A stretch of DNA of 64,000 nucleotides from Alkalinema sp. CACIAM 70d (GCA_002148405.1 MUGG01000155.1:1-64000); one strand, 5' to 3'; shown: positions 1 to 8,646, numbered from the stretch's first letter. The notes: generated by a model not told the origin, from the letters alone. Numbers and translations are program-made.

Positions 1-1
1 C

Positions 2-346
2 CCAGACAGTGGTTTGTATTGGTATTATTTACGATCGACGGGTAAATTACGAACTGAAGGTTGGGTTGCTGGTGAATTAGTAAGATTTAACTCTAGTAAT
101 CAAACCTATGGCACTTTGGCTGGATCTTCGGATGATGTGATTAATATTCGATCGGCCCCTAGTTTGAAGGGAAATGTGGTTCATACGGGAGTTGTGGGGG
201 ATTTGGTGACAGTGGGTCGATCGTCGCGGGATGCTGGCTATCGTTGGTATTATGTGACCTATCCCAATGGCTCGAAGGGGTGGGTGCGGGAGGATTTGAT
301 TTCGGTGTGGCCGCAGGGTTGCATTATCACTTGCCCAACTAATTAG
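2..346 (+). CDS. SH3-domain (SH3b) protein, C-terminal part
   Basis: The reading frame is open from the left edge and ends at 346, so the gene starts outside the window and 114 residues are visible. Two bacterial SH3-like units can be seen. The first is cut by the edge and ends with WYYLRSTGKLRTEGWVAGEL; the second runs from about residue 40 and ends with a matching WYYVTYPNGSKGWVREDL. This W-Y-Y...GW(V) pattern is typical of SH3b domains that bind peptidoglycan or cell-wall peptides, usually in exported proteins. The N-terminus is missing, so export and any catalytic domain cannot be judged. A hairpin terminator follows at 389-431. Confidence 0.7.
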   Translation, partial: PDSGLYWYYLRSTGKLRTEGWVAGELVRFNSSNQTYGTLAGSSDDVINIRSAPSLKGNVVHTGVVGDLVTVGRSSRDAGYRWYYVTYPNGSKGWVREDLISVWPQGCIITCPTN

Positions 347-388
347 GGTGATAGGAATAATTGGTTTGATATTCAGTCGAGATGAATG

Positions 389-431
389 GCTATTGATCTA
401 AGTTGAAGTTGCCTAGGTCAATAGCTTTTTT
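389..431 (+). terminator. Rho-independent terminator after SH3 protein
   Basis: GCTATTGATCTA (389-400) pairs with TAGGTCAATAGC (414-425), with one G-U pair, and is followed by a run of six T. It lies 43 bases after the stop of the SH3 protein. Confidence 0.75.
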
Positions 432-691
432 AATGGTGGTGTGAATGCTTGGTGGAATGAATTTGTCAGGTTCTATAAGGTGTTTGATGCAGTGGGAAAT
501 TTACATTTGATTAATACGGTAGACAATACGATGGGGTGAAAGGCAGAAATTCTACGCAAGGTAGGAACGAGATGAGGGGCTGATTGCTGATTATTTTGTG
601 ATGGTAGTGATGAATGTTGCTGAACATCACGGAATCGCAACTTTTTGCAATATAGTTGACTTTTCCCCTGGTTTGTCCGTAGGCTTATGTT
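432..691. other. Intergenic; holds promoter for downstream RNA
   Basis: No convincing gene. Near the right end TTGACT (656-661) and TAGGCT (680-685), 18 bases apart, form a plausible sigma70-type promoter whose start point would fall near 692, the 5' edge of the structured RNA. A weak hairpin GTGATG...CATCAC lies at about 599-630. Confidence 0.4.
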
Positions 692-890
692 CCAAGGCCA
701 GTTACAACCGTGTCATTCACCGATTGAGTTGGCTGTACCCCAGAAATTAAAGCGCTACCCAGCGTTGCTGGAACAACAAAGGGTAGCTGAACCCCCAAGC
801 TGTAACAGGCAGCTGGGCGGTCTGACACGGATTGTAACATTCGATCGGGCCACCCTATTTGTCCTGCGCAAAGGGTGGCTTTAATTTTTG
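692..890 (+). ncRNA. Structured small RNA, 6S RNA-like (candidate)
   Basis: The segment folds into a long rod. The closing stem pairs GTTACAACCGTGTCA (701-715) with TGACACGGATTGTAAC (823-838, one bulged A) and extends through ACCG (719-722) and CGGT (818-821). Inside is an asymmetric bubble whose 3' side carries a small hairpin, CCCAAGCTG with CAGCTGGG (about 794-817). The rod is capped by GCTACCC/GGGTAGC (756-762/781-787) enclosing GTTG...CAAC. Closing stem, central bubble with a small 3' hairpin and terminal rod is the 6S RNA plan, and about 190 nt is the right size. A promoter lies just upstream, and a strong terminator follows: GCCACCCT (849-856) with AGGGTGGC (872-879), then TTTAATTTTT. 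6S RNA binds RNA polymerase holoenzyme. The family is inferred from shape; sequence homology was not tested. Confidence 0.5.
849..890 (+). terminator. Rho-independent terminator of the structured RNA
   Basis: Eight-base stem GCCACCCT / AGGGTGGC (849-856 and 872-879) with a 15-base loop and a T-rich tail (880-889). Confidence 0.8.
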
Positions 891-925
891 GGATTTCTTC
901 CCGCTACCAGTTTAGGAGAAGTCCC

Positions 926-1138
926 ATGGTGATTAATTTTGCGGAACTCGATCGGGTGATTGAGGACGATCGTAAGCCGATGCATGTGTATCTAGTAGGA
1001 ACGCAGCAGGATGTGCAGTCTACGATCAATCAGTTGTATGTGCTGCGGTTTAGCGATCGGGTGCGTTGGAGTCCTCCGGTTCCGGTGCCGGGTTCGAGTT
1101 GGCGGTATGTGAGTGTGATGGAACGCGATCGGGCTTAG
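926..1138 (+). CDS. Small conserved-type protein of unknown function
   Basis: Seventy residues starting MVINFAELDRVIEDDRKPMH. The ATG at 926 is chosen because AGGAG (914-918) lies eight bases upstream; a longer reading from 875 would start inside the terminator of the preceding RNA. The protein is soluble and hydrophilic, with no membrane segment or recognised motif. I believe small proteins of this type (VYLVGTQQDVQ, YVLRFSDRVRWSP) occur in other cyanobacteria, but no function is known to me. It stands alone, with a bidirectional terminator at 1272-1311 on its 3' side. Confidence 0.6.
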   Translation: MVINFAELDRVIEDDRKPMHVYLVGTQQDVQSTINQLYVLRFSDRVRWSPPVPVPGSSWRYVSVMERDRA

Positions 1139-1271
1139 GGAGCAGACCCCTACCCTAAGGGAAGCAAAGCTACAAGGGGGATTTAGGGATCGGATGGCTG
1201 GCAAGCAAAGATAAGATTTTCCTAATTGGCTTGGCTACAGCTATAGAAAAAACGATCGGCCCTAAAAATTA

Positions 1272-1311
1272 GGGTTGGGTTCCCCCAACCAGAGAAACCC
1301 AACCCATTTTT
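1272..1311. terminator. Bidirectional terminator between convergent genes
   Basis: GGGTTGGGTT (1272-1281) pairs perfectly with AACCCAACCC (1296-1305). T-rich tracts lie outside the stem on both strands (ATTTTT on +, CTAATTTTTA on -), which fits termination of both flanking convergent genes. Confidence 0.75.
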
Positions 1312-1359
1312 CGCTCAACGCACGATCGACCCGCGATCGACTAAACCTGCGCCCCTCGC

Positions 1360-2064
1360 CTAATCGCGCCGCGCCCCCATGATGATGAGGACGTACTGCA
1401 AGATTTGTAGGAAGGCATACATCGCAGTCGCTACATAGGTAAATGCCGCTGCATTCAGCACCTTACGAGCCGCTTTATTTTCTTCCCCTTGCAAAATCCC
1501 GAACTCGTTAATCAGCCGGAGTGCCCGCGACGAAGCATCAAACTCCACAGGCAGCGTGACTAAGTGAAACACCAAAACAGAAGTAAACAGCGCAAGGCCA
1601 ATGTAAACTGCCAACAGTCCCAAACCCAAGCCTTTCAAGGCCCCTAGCGCAAAGCCAATCATAATCAGAATCGGCCCCAAGTTAGAGCCAAAGTTCACCA
1701 CAGGCACCAGCGCTGCCCGCAGGTTCATCGCTTGGTACCCTTCCACATCCTGGAGTACGTGACCGCATTCGTGGGCAGCCACCGCCGCCGCCGCCAGCGA
1801 TCGCGACCCATAGACCACTTCCGACAGCCGCACTGCCTTGGCACTAGGATCGTAGTGATCACTCAGCACCCCACCAACTGGCTCAACGGAAACGTGGTTA
1901 ACGCCCATCTTTCTTAAAATGGTTTGAGCCACCTCTGCACCTGTCATCCCCAAGGTTGATTGGACTTGGGAGTATTTTTCATAGGTCCCTTGAACACGCT
2001 GTTGTGCCCACCAGACAAGGATCATGCCTGGAATGAGAATGAGCATCGATGGATGGAAAAACAT
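1360..2064 (-). CDS. Membrane zinc metallopeptidase, YugP family
   Basis: 234 residues. The N-terminus (MLILIPGMILVWWAQQRV) is a membrane segment. The zinc site AAHECGHVLQ (HExxH type: HECGH) lies near residue 100, and further hydrophobic helices occur around residues 125-170 and 205-230. This layout is that of the neutral zinc peptidases of the YugP/DUF2268-like group (Pfam Zn_peptidase_2), integral membrane proteins whose substrates are mostly unknown; some affect cell-surface or stress traits. It is convergent with the small gene at 926 and divergent from yqeK. Confidence 0.85.
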   Translation of the reverse strand: MFFHPSMLILIPGMILVWWAQQRVQGTYEKYSQVQSTLGMTGAEVAQTILRKMGVNHVSVEPVGGVLSDHYDPSAKAVRLSEVVYGSRSLAAAAVAAHECGHVLQDVEGYQAMNLRAALVPVVNFGSNLGPILIMIGFALGALKGLGLGLLAVYIGLALFTSVLVFHLVTLPVEFDASSRALRLINEFGILQGEENKAARKVLNAAAFTYVATAMYAFLQILQYVLIIMGARRD

Positions 2065-2182
2065 AATCGTGCGACAATCGCTTGTAAGTAGAGGATTCTT
2101 TTTGCTCCCATGCTAGCACTTCCTTCTAGACCGGGAGCAGTAGGCTAAAATAGGGAAAACCACCCAGCATTACACCCAATTA

Positions 2183-2902
2183 TTGACGGGAGAAAGCCCA
2201 TTGCATCCATCGTCTCAGTACGGATCTTTCCAGTCGGTTTTGCGAGAAGACGTTTTAGCTTGGCTGAAAGCCCATGTTCCTGAGCCTCGAATTCGACACA
2301 TCCTGCGGGTTGAGCAGATGGCGATCGCCCTGGCAGAGACGCATCAACTGTGCCCTGAAAAAGCAGGCCAAGCGGCGTTGATGCATGATTTAGCCAAGTT
2401 TTTTAGTCCCGATCGCCTCCTCAAGATGGCCCGCGATGAGGGCATTCCCTTAAATGAGGTAGATGAAGTGGATCCTCACTTACTCCATGCCGATGTGGGC
2501 GCGATCGTGGCGCGGGAGGAATTTGGGGTAACGGACGAAGAGATTTTAGCGGCGATTCGCAATCACACCTTGGGACAACCGGGGATGTCTGCATTGTCCT
2601 GTGTGGTTTTTCTGGCTGACAGTTTAGAGCCGGGACGAGGTAATGCTGAGGGACTACACCATCTGCGGCAAGTGAGTTCCCGCAATCTTGCGGAGGCGGT
2701 TTGGCAGACATCTGACTACACATTAAAACATCTGATGGAGTCTAAGCGGTTGATTCACCCCCGGACTGTGGCAACCCGGAATTGGTTTTTCCTGCAAAGT
2801 CAGGGAGTCAATCGCAATCAGGTCGAGCCCCATCAGGTTGATCATAGTCAGGGAGTCGATCGTTGGAATATTCCAGTTTTTTCAGCCCAGTCGCTACAAT
2901 AG
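2183..2902 (+). CDS. yqeK: YqeK-type HD hydrolase (Ap4A hydrolase family)
   Basis: About 239 residues with an HD-superfamily phosphohydrolase core. H in RIRHILRVEQMA, the HD pair in ALMHDLAKFF, H in LLHADVGA and the NHTLG stretch are the usual metal-binding positions. YqeK proteins hydrolyse diadenosine tetraphosphate to ADP. No ATG exists near the expected start; the reading opens with TTG at 2183, and a TTG at 2201 is equally possible, so the start is uncertain. The last 30 residues (after about 205) are an extra polar tail. It is followed by rsfS, the usual cyanobacterial partner. Confidence 0.85.
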   Translation: MTGESPLHPSSQYGSFQSVLREDVLAWLKAHVPEPRIRHILRVEQMAIALAETHQLCPEKAGQAALMHDLAKFFSPDRLLKMARDEGIPLNEVDEVDPHLLHADVGAIVAREEFGVTDEEILAAIRNHTLGQPGMSALSCVVFLADSLEPGRGNAEGLHHLRQVSSRNLAEAVWQTSDYTLKHLMESKRLIHPRTVATRNWFFLQSQGVNRNQVEPHQVDHSQGVDRWNIPVFSAQSLQ

Positions 2903-3056
2903 GATGACTTAACGAGGATGACTTAAGAATGCCACCCCAGACTAACTAAAGCCGTTTGATACAAATGGCAACTCTAACGACCTTTTTTCTCTTTCCAGTC
3001 CTCTAATTGGTTTTCTAGTTCGTTGTCGTTTATCTACCCAACTCATTAATTACTGC

Positions 3057-3470
3057 ATGTCTGAAACCATTAACCTTTCTGTTCCACAAACCACTTCCCA
3101 GATTGATTCTTCTGATCCGATTGACCAATTGGCCCTCTTGGCCGCAGAAGCTGCGGACGATCGTAAGGCGGGAGACATTGTGTTGATTAAGGTGGGCGAG
3201 GTCTCCACGATCGCGGAATACTTTGTGATGGCGACGGGTTATTCCAAGGTGCAAGTGCGAGCCATTGCCAACGCGATCGAAGAAAAGATTGAAGAAAACC
3301 TGAATCGCAAACCCCTGCGCAATGAGGGATTGAGTGAAGGGTCGTGGGCTTGTTTGGACTATGGCGATGTGATGGTGCATGTGCAAATGCCCAACGAGCG
3401 GGAATACTACGGCCTCGAAGCTTTTTGGGGCCACGCAGCACGGATTCCCTTTGTCCCCAAAGCGGCTTAG
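3057..3470 (+). CDS. rsfS: Ribosome silencing factor RsfS (Iojap/YbeB)
   Basis: 137 residues. The RsfS domain begins near residue 20 (DQLALLAAEAADDRKAGDIV). It contains YFVMATGYSKVQVRAIANAIEE and SWACLDYGDVMVHV, followed by EREYYGLEAFW, all hallmarks of the family. RsfS binds ribosomal protein uL14 on the 50S subunit and blocks joining to 30S when growth slows. The N-terminal 20 residues are variable. It lies 154 bases downstream of yqeK in the same direction; a hairpin terminator follows at 3524. Confidence 0.95.
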   Translation: MSETINLSVPQTTSQIDSSDPIDQLALLAAEAADDRKAGDIVLIKVGEVSTIAEYFVMATGYSKVQVRAIANAIEEKIEENLNRKPLRNEGLSEGSWACLDYGDVMVHVQMPNEREYYGLEAFWGHAARIPFVPKAA

Positions 3471-3523
3471 TTAGAGTGGCTTAGTTAGAGCGGCTTAACC
3501 GAAAACTAACGAAATACTCAGTA

Positions 3524-3550
3524 AAGGCACCCCGAGGCGTGCCTTTTTTG
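3524..3550 (+). terminator. Rho-independent terminator after rsfS
   Basis: AAGGCAC (3524-3530) pairs with GTGCCTT (3539-3545), followed by T-rich sequence. Confidence 0.8.
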
Positions 3551-3701
3551 ATGGCCAAATTTAGCCTGTTTGAGGTGAAACACAGCTTTCTGGGCAAGCT
3601 AGTTAGAAGTAAAACTACCTCAGGCCAACTCAGGCCAAGATGGTGGAGGTCGCGCTGAGTGTCGAGTTGTGCCATGTTCAGATAAGTCTGAGGTTCCAAC
3701 G

Positions 3702-4502
3702 ATGCAGATATCCCGCTTCGTCGAAAAAATTCACGGTAAGCTGGTTTGGCTGAGAAAGTACAAGGGGCCTGAACTGCAAAATCGATTGCAGCACTACAGC
3801 CTGTTGTATCTCCTGTCTCAGCCGATGGCGCTTAGTGAAAAGCCTGCCATGATTGTTGCGCCCCATCAGGATGATGAATCCTTTGGCTGTGGTGGACTAA
3901 TTGCTCTGAAACGCAAGCAGGGCATTCCGGTGCAGGTGGTCTTTGTAACCGATGGCGCGGCTTCCCATAGTTGGCATCCTCAGTTCAAATCCGGTGAAAT
4001 TGCGCCCATCCGCCGGGAAGAGGCGATCGCCGCGTTGGGTATTTTAGGCGTTGAGCCAGAGCACATCTATTTTTTAGATCAGCCCGATGGTCGATTGAAA
4101 TACGATGAGACGATTCAGCAGCAGGCTTTGACAGCACTGACTGAGTTGATTGCAACCTTGCAGCCCGGTGAAGTTTACGTGACCCATCGCCACGATCGCA
4201 GCGCCGATCATGAGATGACCTACCAGTTGACGCAACAGGCGATCGCCGCCACAGGCTTAACCGTTGATTTGTACCAGTACTATATCTGGTTGCTCTGGAA
4301 AACGTGGCTATTCCGCGAGGTGCAATGGCAGGACTTGGCCGGAGCCTATCGTTTACCGATCGCGGCAGTCAAGACGCAAAAACGCCAAGCCGTGGAAACC
4401 TACAAATCCCAGTACCTATCGCTCTACGGGGGCGGAACCCTACTTCCCCCAGGATTTCTCAATCGCTTCTTTTTGCCCTATGAGGTCTTTTTCAAACCAT
4501 AA
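3702..4502 (+). CDS. PIG-L family (LmbE-like) deacetylase
   Basis: 266 residues from the ATG at 3702, which has GAGG about ten bases upstream; an upstream GTG at 3669 would add 11 residues. The zinc-site motif APHQDDESFGCGG (family consensus AHPDDE) lies near residue 55, and the second metal ligand is in THRHDRSADHEMT near residue 168. PIG-L enzymes remove N-acetyl groups from GlcNAc-containing glycolipids, bacillithiol or mycothiol precursors, or other amino sugars. There is no signal peptide. The glycosyltransferase gene 85 bases downstream suggests work on a glycan or glycolipid; the substrate is not evident. Confidence 0.85.
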   Translation: MQISRFVEKIHGKLVWLRKYKGPELQNRLQHYSLLYLLSQPMALSEKPAMIVAPHQDDESFGCGGLIALKRKQGIPVQVVFVTDGAASHSWHPQFKSGEIAPIRREEAIAALGILGVEPEHIYFLDQPDGRLKYDETIQQQALTALTELIATLQPGEVYVTHRHDRSADHEMTYQLTQQAIAATGLTVDLYQYYIWLLWKTWLFREVQWQDLAGAYRLPIAAVKTQKRQAVETYKSQYLSLYGGGTLLPPGFLNRFFLPYEVFFKP

Positions 4503-4587
4503 CGGTTGTATCTCCAACGTTTAATCAATCAATTTAGACAAAAGCGGTCAAGCGAAAGTTAAAACGAACGGTTAAATCAATAAATCA

Positions 4588-5676
4588 ATGGAAAATGCTA
4601 TGCAAATACAAATGAATTCTACGGCCCTTCCCTCAACGTTGGATGAAGTTGCTTTACCCCAAAAATTACCGCCTTTAGTCTTAGTGGCATTTACACGACC
4701 GGAATTACTCCAGGAAGTGCTCAAGGGAATTCAAGCACAATCCCTTTTACCCCAGCAAATCATTGCCTTTGTCGATGGGGCACGGAAGCCTGCGGATCAG
4801 GGGTTGATTGATCAATGTGTGCAGTTATTGCAGGCGTTTTCTAGCTGCGTACCCGTTAAAGTGATTGCCCGATCGCAGAATTTAGGCTGCGATCGCAATG
4901 TTATTTCCGCTTTAACGGAAGTGTTGGCGACGGAGGAGTCTTTAATTTATCTCGAAGATGATACGGTTCCAGCTCCTCACTTTTTCGATCGTATGTGTCG
5001 GTTGCTGGTGGCCTATCGCGATCAGCCTGATATTTTTTCCGTCAGTGCCTATGCCAACTTACCGGATGGGATGGACTCTCTGGCTCAGCAAGATTTGATG
5101 GTTTCCAATCGATTTTTTGCTCTGGGGTGGGGGCTCTGGGCCGATCGCTGGCAGTCGATCGGGCTCATCGATCGGCCTCCTGCGTTTAATCCCTTTGGCC
5201 AGTTCCACCACATTCCCGCCACCGTGCAAACCAAGCTGACTCTGGTCAATCAGTTTTGGCTAGAGAAGAACGGTCATACAGATTGGGTGATCACAACCAC
5301 CTTGGCCGCCCTCGATCGGGGGATGCGCCACGTCATTACAACCCAGTCGATGGTGCGCAATATTGGCTTTGATCACCCCGAGGCCAAAACCTATCGCGGC
5401 AAAGAACCCGCCTGGGTCAACGCTCGCTACAATCCCGACTATCGACCTAACCGTTTACCGATCGGCACGACTCTCCCCGCTGCCTTAGCCCAACCCTTAT
5501 CCGGTGTGGAGTTAGCGCAATACTTATTGCACCAAGGACTGTGGTTAAGTCCGAGGGCCTTACTCTCGTTCTGGCAGCGCTATCCCGATTGGCCCAGCCG
5601 AATGGCCTTTGGCCGCTTGTTTGTCAAACGGTTGCTGGTAATGGTACGGCGGTTACGGCAGGGGCGACCGGTTTAA
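4588..5676 (+). CDS. GT-A fold glycosyltransferase (GNT-I/GT13-like)
   Basis: 362 residues. The nucleotide-sugar fold starts near residue 30 (PPLVLVAFTRPELLQEVL). A Glu-Asp-Asp motif, LIYLEDDTVPAPHFFDRM, occurs near residue 125, followed by RFFALGWGLWADRW. The E-D-D motif with FF and GWG..W context resembles the GNT-I/POMGnT1-type (GT13) transferases and related bacterial glycan enzymes. No transmembrane segment is apparent; the basic C-terminus (FVKRLLVMVRRLRQGRPV) may associate with the membrane. It follows the PIG-L deacetylase in the same direction and is convergent with menG. The acceptor is unknown. Confidence 0.7.
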   Translation: MENAMQIQMNSTALPSTLDEVALPQKLPPLVLVAFTRPELLQEVLKGIQAQSLLPQQIIAFVDGARKPADQGLIDQCVQLLQAFSSCVPVKVIARSQNLGCDRNVISALTEVLATEESLIYLEDDTVPAPHFFDRMCRLLVAYRDQPDIFSVSAYANLPDGMDSLAQQDLMVSNRFFALGWGLWADRWQSIGLIDRPPAFNPFGQFHHIPATVQTKLTLVNQFWLEKNGHTDWVITTTLAALDRGMRHVITTQSMVRNIGFDHPEAKTYRGKEPAWVNARYNPDYRPNRLPIGTTLPAALAQPLSGVELAQYLLHQGLWLSPRALLSFWQRYPDWPSRMAFGRLFVKRLLVMVRRLRQGRPV

Positions 5677-5703
5677 ATTGCCGAGCATCCAACAGTTGCA
5701 AGG

Positions 5704-6474
5704 CTAAGGGGTCGCAGCCGTGATCACGAGGACGCCCATCGTGCCACCGGCGATCGGGTAATGTTTCGCGTCGGCAAACCCTGCTTGCTTGGCGAGTTGC
5801 ACCTGTTCAGGGCCGATCGGGAAGCGATCGAGGCTGGGGCCAATGTAAGCATATTCCTCGGTTAATCCGTGGCGCTGGGCCGCAGGCACGACCACCCGAT
5901 CGAGGTACCATTGCTGGAACTGTCGTACCCAAGCACTATCCGGGCGATGCATATCCAAAATGGCGGCCTTGGCTCCCGGTTTCAACACCCGATGCACCTC
6001 GCGCAGGGCTGCGGGAATATCCACGACATTGCGGAGGCCATAGCTCATCGTGGCGCAATCAAAGGTGTTCTCCGCAAAGGGCAATTGCAAGACATCCGAC
6101 TGTACCCAATGGAATTGCGATCGGCTGTGTCCCTTGGCTTCTGTGCGTTTGCGGGCTACTTCTAACTGCGCTGCCGCAAAATCGACGCCATAGACTTGCC
6201 CCATTGTGCCAACCCGATCGCCCAGCATTTCCGCCACATCGCCACTGCCACAGCACAGATCCAGTGCCACATCTCCTGGCTTGGGCGCGCACCACTTCAC
6301 GGTCATTAACTTCCAAATCTTGTGCTGCCCCAAACTCAGCCACTGGTTCAATTCATCATAAACAGGCGCAATGCGATCGAAGAGTGCCTGCACTTCTGTG
6401 GACTGTACAGACGTTGACTGTCCAGATGTTGAAGCGGTAGAGGGATTGGCAGAAGACCGATCGACAAAATGCAT
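5704..6474 (-). CDS. menG: Demethyl-quinone methyltransferase MenG/UbiE
   Basis: 256 residues. The UbiE signature FDRIAPVYDELNQWLSLGQH begins near residue 31. The SAM-binding motif I is VALDLCCGSGDVAEML, and FDCATMSYGLRNVVDIPAAL and LREVHRVLKPG follow. In cyanobacteria this enzyme methylates 2-phytyl-1,4-naphthoquinol in the last step of phylloquinone (photosystem I cofactor) synthesis. The N-terminal 25 residues are low-complexity Ser/Thr-rich and poorly conserved, so translation may begin slightly later. It is convergent with the glycosyltransferase. Confidence 0.9.
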   Translation of the reverse strand: MHFVDRSSANPSTASTSGQSTSVQSTEVQALFDRIAPVYDELNQWLSLGQHKIWKLMTVKWCAPKPGDVALDLCCGSGDVAEMLGDRVGTMGQVYGVDFAAAQLEVARKRTEAKGHSRSQFHWVQSDVLQLPFAENTFDCATMSYGLRNVVDIPAALREVHRVLKPGAKAAILDMHRPDSAWVRQFQQWYLDRVVVPAAQRHGLTEEYAYIGPSLDRFPIGPEQVQLAKQAGFADAKHYPIAGGTMGVLVITAATP

Positions 6475-6606
6475 AGATAAAAATTAATGAAATGTTAAAC
6501 GGATAAAGGGGAAGTCTAATCCTCACGATCGCGCAATCCCCAAACAATACCCAAAACAGTACCAAAAAAAGTGGAGCCCAGACAGGTGGAACCCAAAAAG
6601 CACAAC

Positions 6607-6637
6607 TAAAAAGGGCAGAGCATGGCTCCACCCCTTG
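6607..6637 (-). terminator. Terminator after peroxiredoxin gene
   Basis: Read on the minus strand, AAGGGG..GGAGC pairs with GCTC..CCCTT around a short CAT loop and ends in TTTTT. It lies about 45 bases beyond the peroxiredoxin stop. Confidence 0.55.
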
Positions 6638-6678
6638 TTTGCAATATTTTACCCTTAAGGATTTAACCCTCAATCAGC

Positions 6679-7320
6679 TTATTTGTTAGGCTGGGGGGTC
6701 ATCCGTAGGTAGGGCTTGATTTCCGTGACGCCTTTGGGGAATTTCTCGCGGGCTGCATCGGTCGGGATGGAAGGCACCACTACGCAGTCGCCACCATCCG
6801 TCCAGTTCGCGGGGGTTGCCACGCTGTAGTTGTCGGTCAGTTGCAGGGAATCGATCACCCGCAACAATTCGTCAAAGTTCCGGCCCGTGCTGGCGGGATA
6901 GGTGATGCTAAGGCGCAGCTTTTTGTTGTTATCGATGATGAAGACCGATCGAACTGTCAGCGTGTTACCCGTGCTGGAGTTGGGGTGAATCATGTCGTAG
7001 AGTTCCGACACTTTTTTATCTTCATCCGCCAAAATGGGGTAGTTCACAGAGCAGCTTTGGGTTTCGTTGATGTCACCAATCCAGCCCTTGTGGGATTCTG
7101 CGCTATCGACGCTGAGGGCGATGACTTTCACGTTGCGCTTTTCAAATTCGGGCTTGAGCTTAGCCACCATGCCTAGCTCAGTGGTGCAGACGGGAGTGTA
7201 GTCTGCAGGGTGGGAAAAGAGAACGACCCAGCTATCACCAGCCCAATCGTAAAAGTTAATCGTTCCTTCTGAGGAATCTTGGGTAAAGTTGGGGACGGTA
7301 TCGCCTAGACGGAGAGACAT
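6679..7320 (-). CDS. 1-Cys peroxiredoxin (Prx6 family)
   Basis: 213 residues, the usual length. The peroxidatic cysteine is in HPADYTPVCTTELG (about residue 45). The Prx6-type C-terminal extension is present (RMTPQPNK end). No resolving cysteine is present in a typical 2-Cys position, which places it in the 1-Cys group. These enzymes reduce hydrogen peroxide and lipid hydroperoxides in the cytosol using an external reductant. The ATG at 7320 opens MSLRLGDTVPNF. Upstream is a 330-base divergent promoter region shared with the gene at 7654. Confidence 0.92.
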   Translation of the reverse strand: MSLRLGDTVPNFTQDSSEGTINFYDWAGDSWVVLFSHPADYTPVCTTELGMVAKLKPEFEKRNVKVIALSVDSAESHKGWIGDINETQSCSVNYPILADEDKKVSELYDMIHPNSSTGNTLTVRSVFIIDNNKKLRLSITYPASTGRNFDELLRVIDSLQLTDNYSVATPANWTDGGDCVVVPSIPTDAAREKFPKGVTEIKPYLRMTPQPNK

Positions 7321-7653
7321 AACCGAGGTTTCCTGTTTGTTGTACGTTTGACAAAATTGCCTAATAAAAGATCATGCCATAAAACCCCGGTTTTCCGGTC
7401 GGAGTTTAGATCTTTTTAGGAAGTCTGTTTAGGAAGTGTGTCTAGGAGAGTCTCTCTCAGCTCAAAAAGCCTGTTGGATCCAAGCAATTCTGTAGGAAGC
7501 GGTTGGTGAGAGTCCCCAATCCCTCGATCGTCATCGGTCAACTCTGCGAAGTTTCTAAGATTTTTCCCGGACGTTTTGTCTCGTCATGTGTTTTTTTGGG
7601 CAAGATAGACATCAGCATTGATGAATATCCCCCTCTAGACTTAAGTGTTATTC
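7321..7653. other. Divergent intergenic region
   Basis: No gene. It must hold promoters for the peroxiredoxin (left) and the PPIC-type protein (right). A short imperfect repetition of TTAGGAAGT / TAGGAGAGT occurs at about 7416-7452. No clear operator was recognised. Confidence 0.35.
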
Positions 7654-8421
7654 ATGGAATCTAAAGCGTTTCTCACGATCGACGATCAAGAACTGTCCCT
7701 GCGGGAATGTATGCGTTACCTGCAAGCATCCGGTAAGCTACAGGATTTTCTGGCTGGGATTTTGCGGCAGCATATTTTGCAGCAAGAAGTCGATACCCGC
7801 GAAGATTTAGAGATTGGAGAGGGAATTATCGAGCAGGCGATCATTGACTTCCGCTTACAAAATCAATTAACTGAGCCCCAAGCCTTCCAAGAGTTCCTGA
7901 ATCGGAATGGCTCAGACTACACCACCTTCCATAAACAAATTAGCAATAACTTTAAGGTGGAGAAGCTGAAAGCAGTGGTGACTGAACCGAAGCTGCAAGA
8001 GTACTTTATCGAGCGTAAAGTGTTCCTCGATCGAGTGGTTCTCTCTCGCATTATTGTCGATAGTGCCGATCTGGCTGAAGAACTGAAAACCCAAATCCAG
8101 GAAGAAGGCGCAAGCTTTGAGCAGCTAGCAAGACAATATTCTTTGACGGATGACAAAATGGTCAATGGCATGATGGGGCCCGTCAGCCGAGGTACGTTGC
8201 CCGATGCCATTCGTGCCCAAATCGACGCTGCCAATATTGGTGGAGATCTACTGGGGCCGATCGAACTGGAAAATCGTTGGGGCCTGTTCCGGGTGGAGCA
8301 AAAAATGGATGCGACCTTAGATGATGTTCAGTTGCAGCAGGCTTTGCGGAATGAGTTGTTTGAACGGTGGATCGCGGATAAGATCCAAAAAATGACAGTT
8401 AAGTTACAGGTTGGAGATTAG
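7654..8421 (+). CDS. PPIC-type peptidyl-prolyl isomerase, SurA-like
   Basis: 255 residues from the ATG at 7654 (MESKAFLTIDDQEL). The N-terminal half is helical and SurA-N-like. The parvulin/PPIC-like domain covers about residues 125-230 (VVLSRIIVDSADLAEELKTQ, FEQLARQYSLTDDKMVNGMMGPVSRGTLP, LGPIELENRWGLFRVEQK). There is no signal peptide, so it acts inside the cell. In cyanobacteria this kind of protein often sits beside peptidase-domain ABC exporters, as here (exporter 225 bases downstream). A role in keeping a secreted substrate export-competent is plausible but inferred. A terminator at 8446 makes co-transcription partial at most. Confidence 0.8.
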   Translation: MESKAFLTIDDQELSLRECMRYLQASGKLQDFLAGILRQHILQQEVDTREDLEIGEGIIEQAIIDFRLQNQLTEPQAFQEFLNRNGSDYTTFHKQISNNFKVEKLKAVVTEPKLQEYFIERKVFLDRVVLSRIIVDSADLAEELKTQIQEEGASFEQLARQYSLTDDKMVNGMMGPVSRGTLPDAIRAQIDAANIGGDLLGPIELENRWGLFRVEQKMDATLDDVQLQQALRNELFERWIADKIQKMTVKLQVGD

Positions 8422-8445
8422 TGGTCTCGCGACTTCTGCCAGATT

Positions 8446-8475
8446 AGCCCCCGAGCCCCACCCTGGGGGCTTTTA
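8446..8475 (+). terminator. Terminator after PPIC-type gene
   Basis: AGCCCCC (8446-8452) pairs with GGGGGCT (8465-8471), followed by TTTT. Confidence 0.7.
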
Positions 8476-8646
8476 CATTGGCTGCTTTTACACTGACTAA
8501 AAACTTTGACGGAAAGAAGGCTGTAATTTCAGTACTCTATTAGAAACGACTGAGCTGAAAAAAGCTGTATTTCTCCCTACCAGTCCTACCCTGGAGTCCT
8601 TGCCCCCTCTACGTCACACCCCACTGTATCGACTCTTGCTGCCCCT

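Noticed and set aside
701..838. Inverted repeats read as MITE ends
   Set aside because: A promoter, internal hairpins and a terminator fit an RNA gene better, and no target duplication is visible; genomic copy number would be decisive.
687..884. 65-residue open frame
   Set aside because: It lies wholly within the structured RNA and its terminator, has no ribosome-binding site and no protein-like character.
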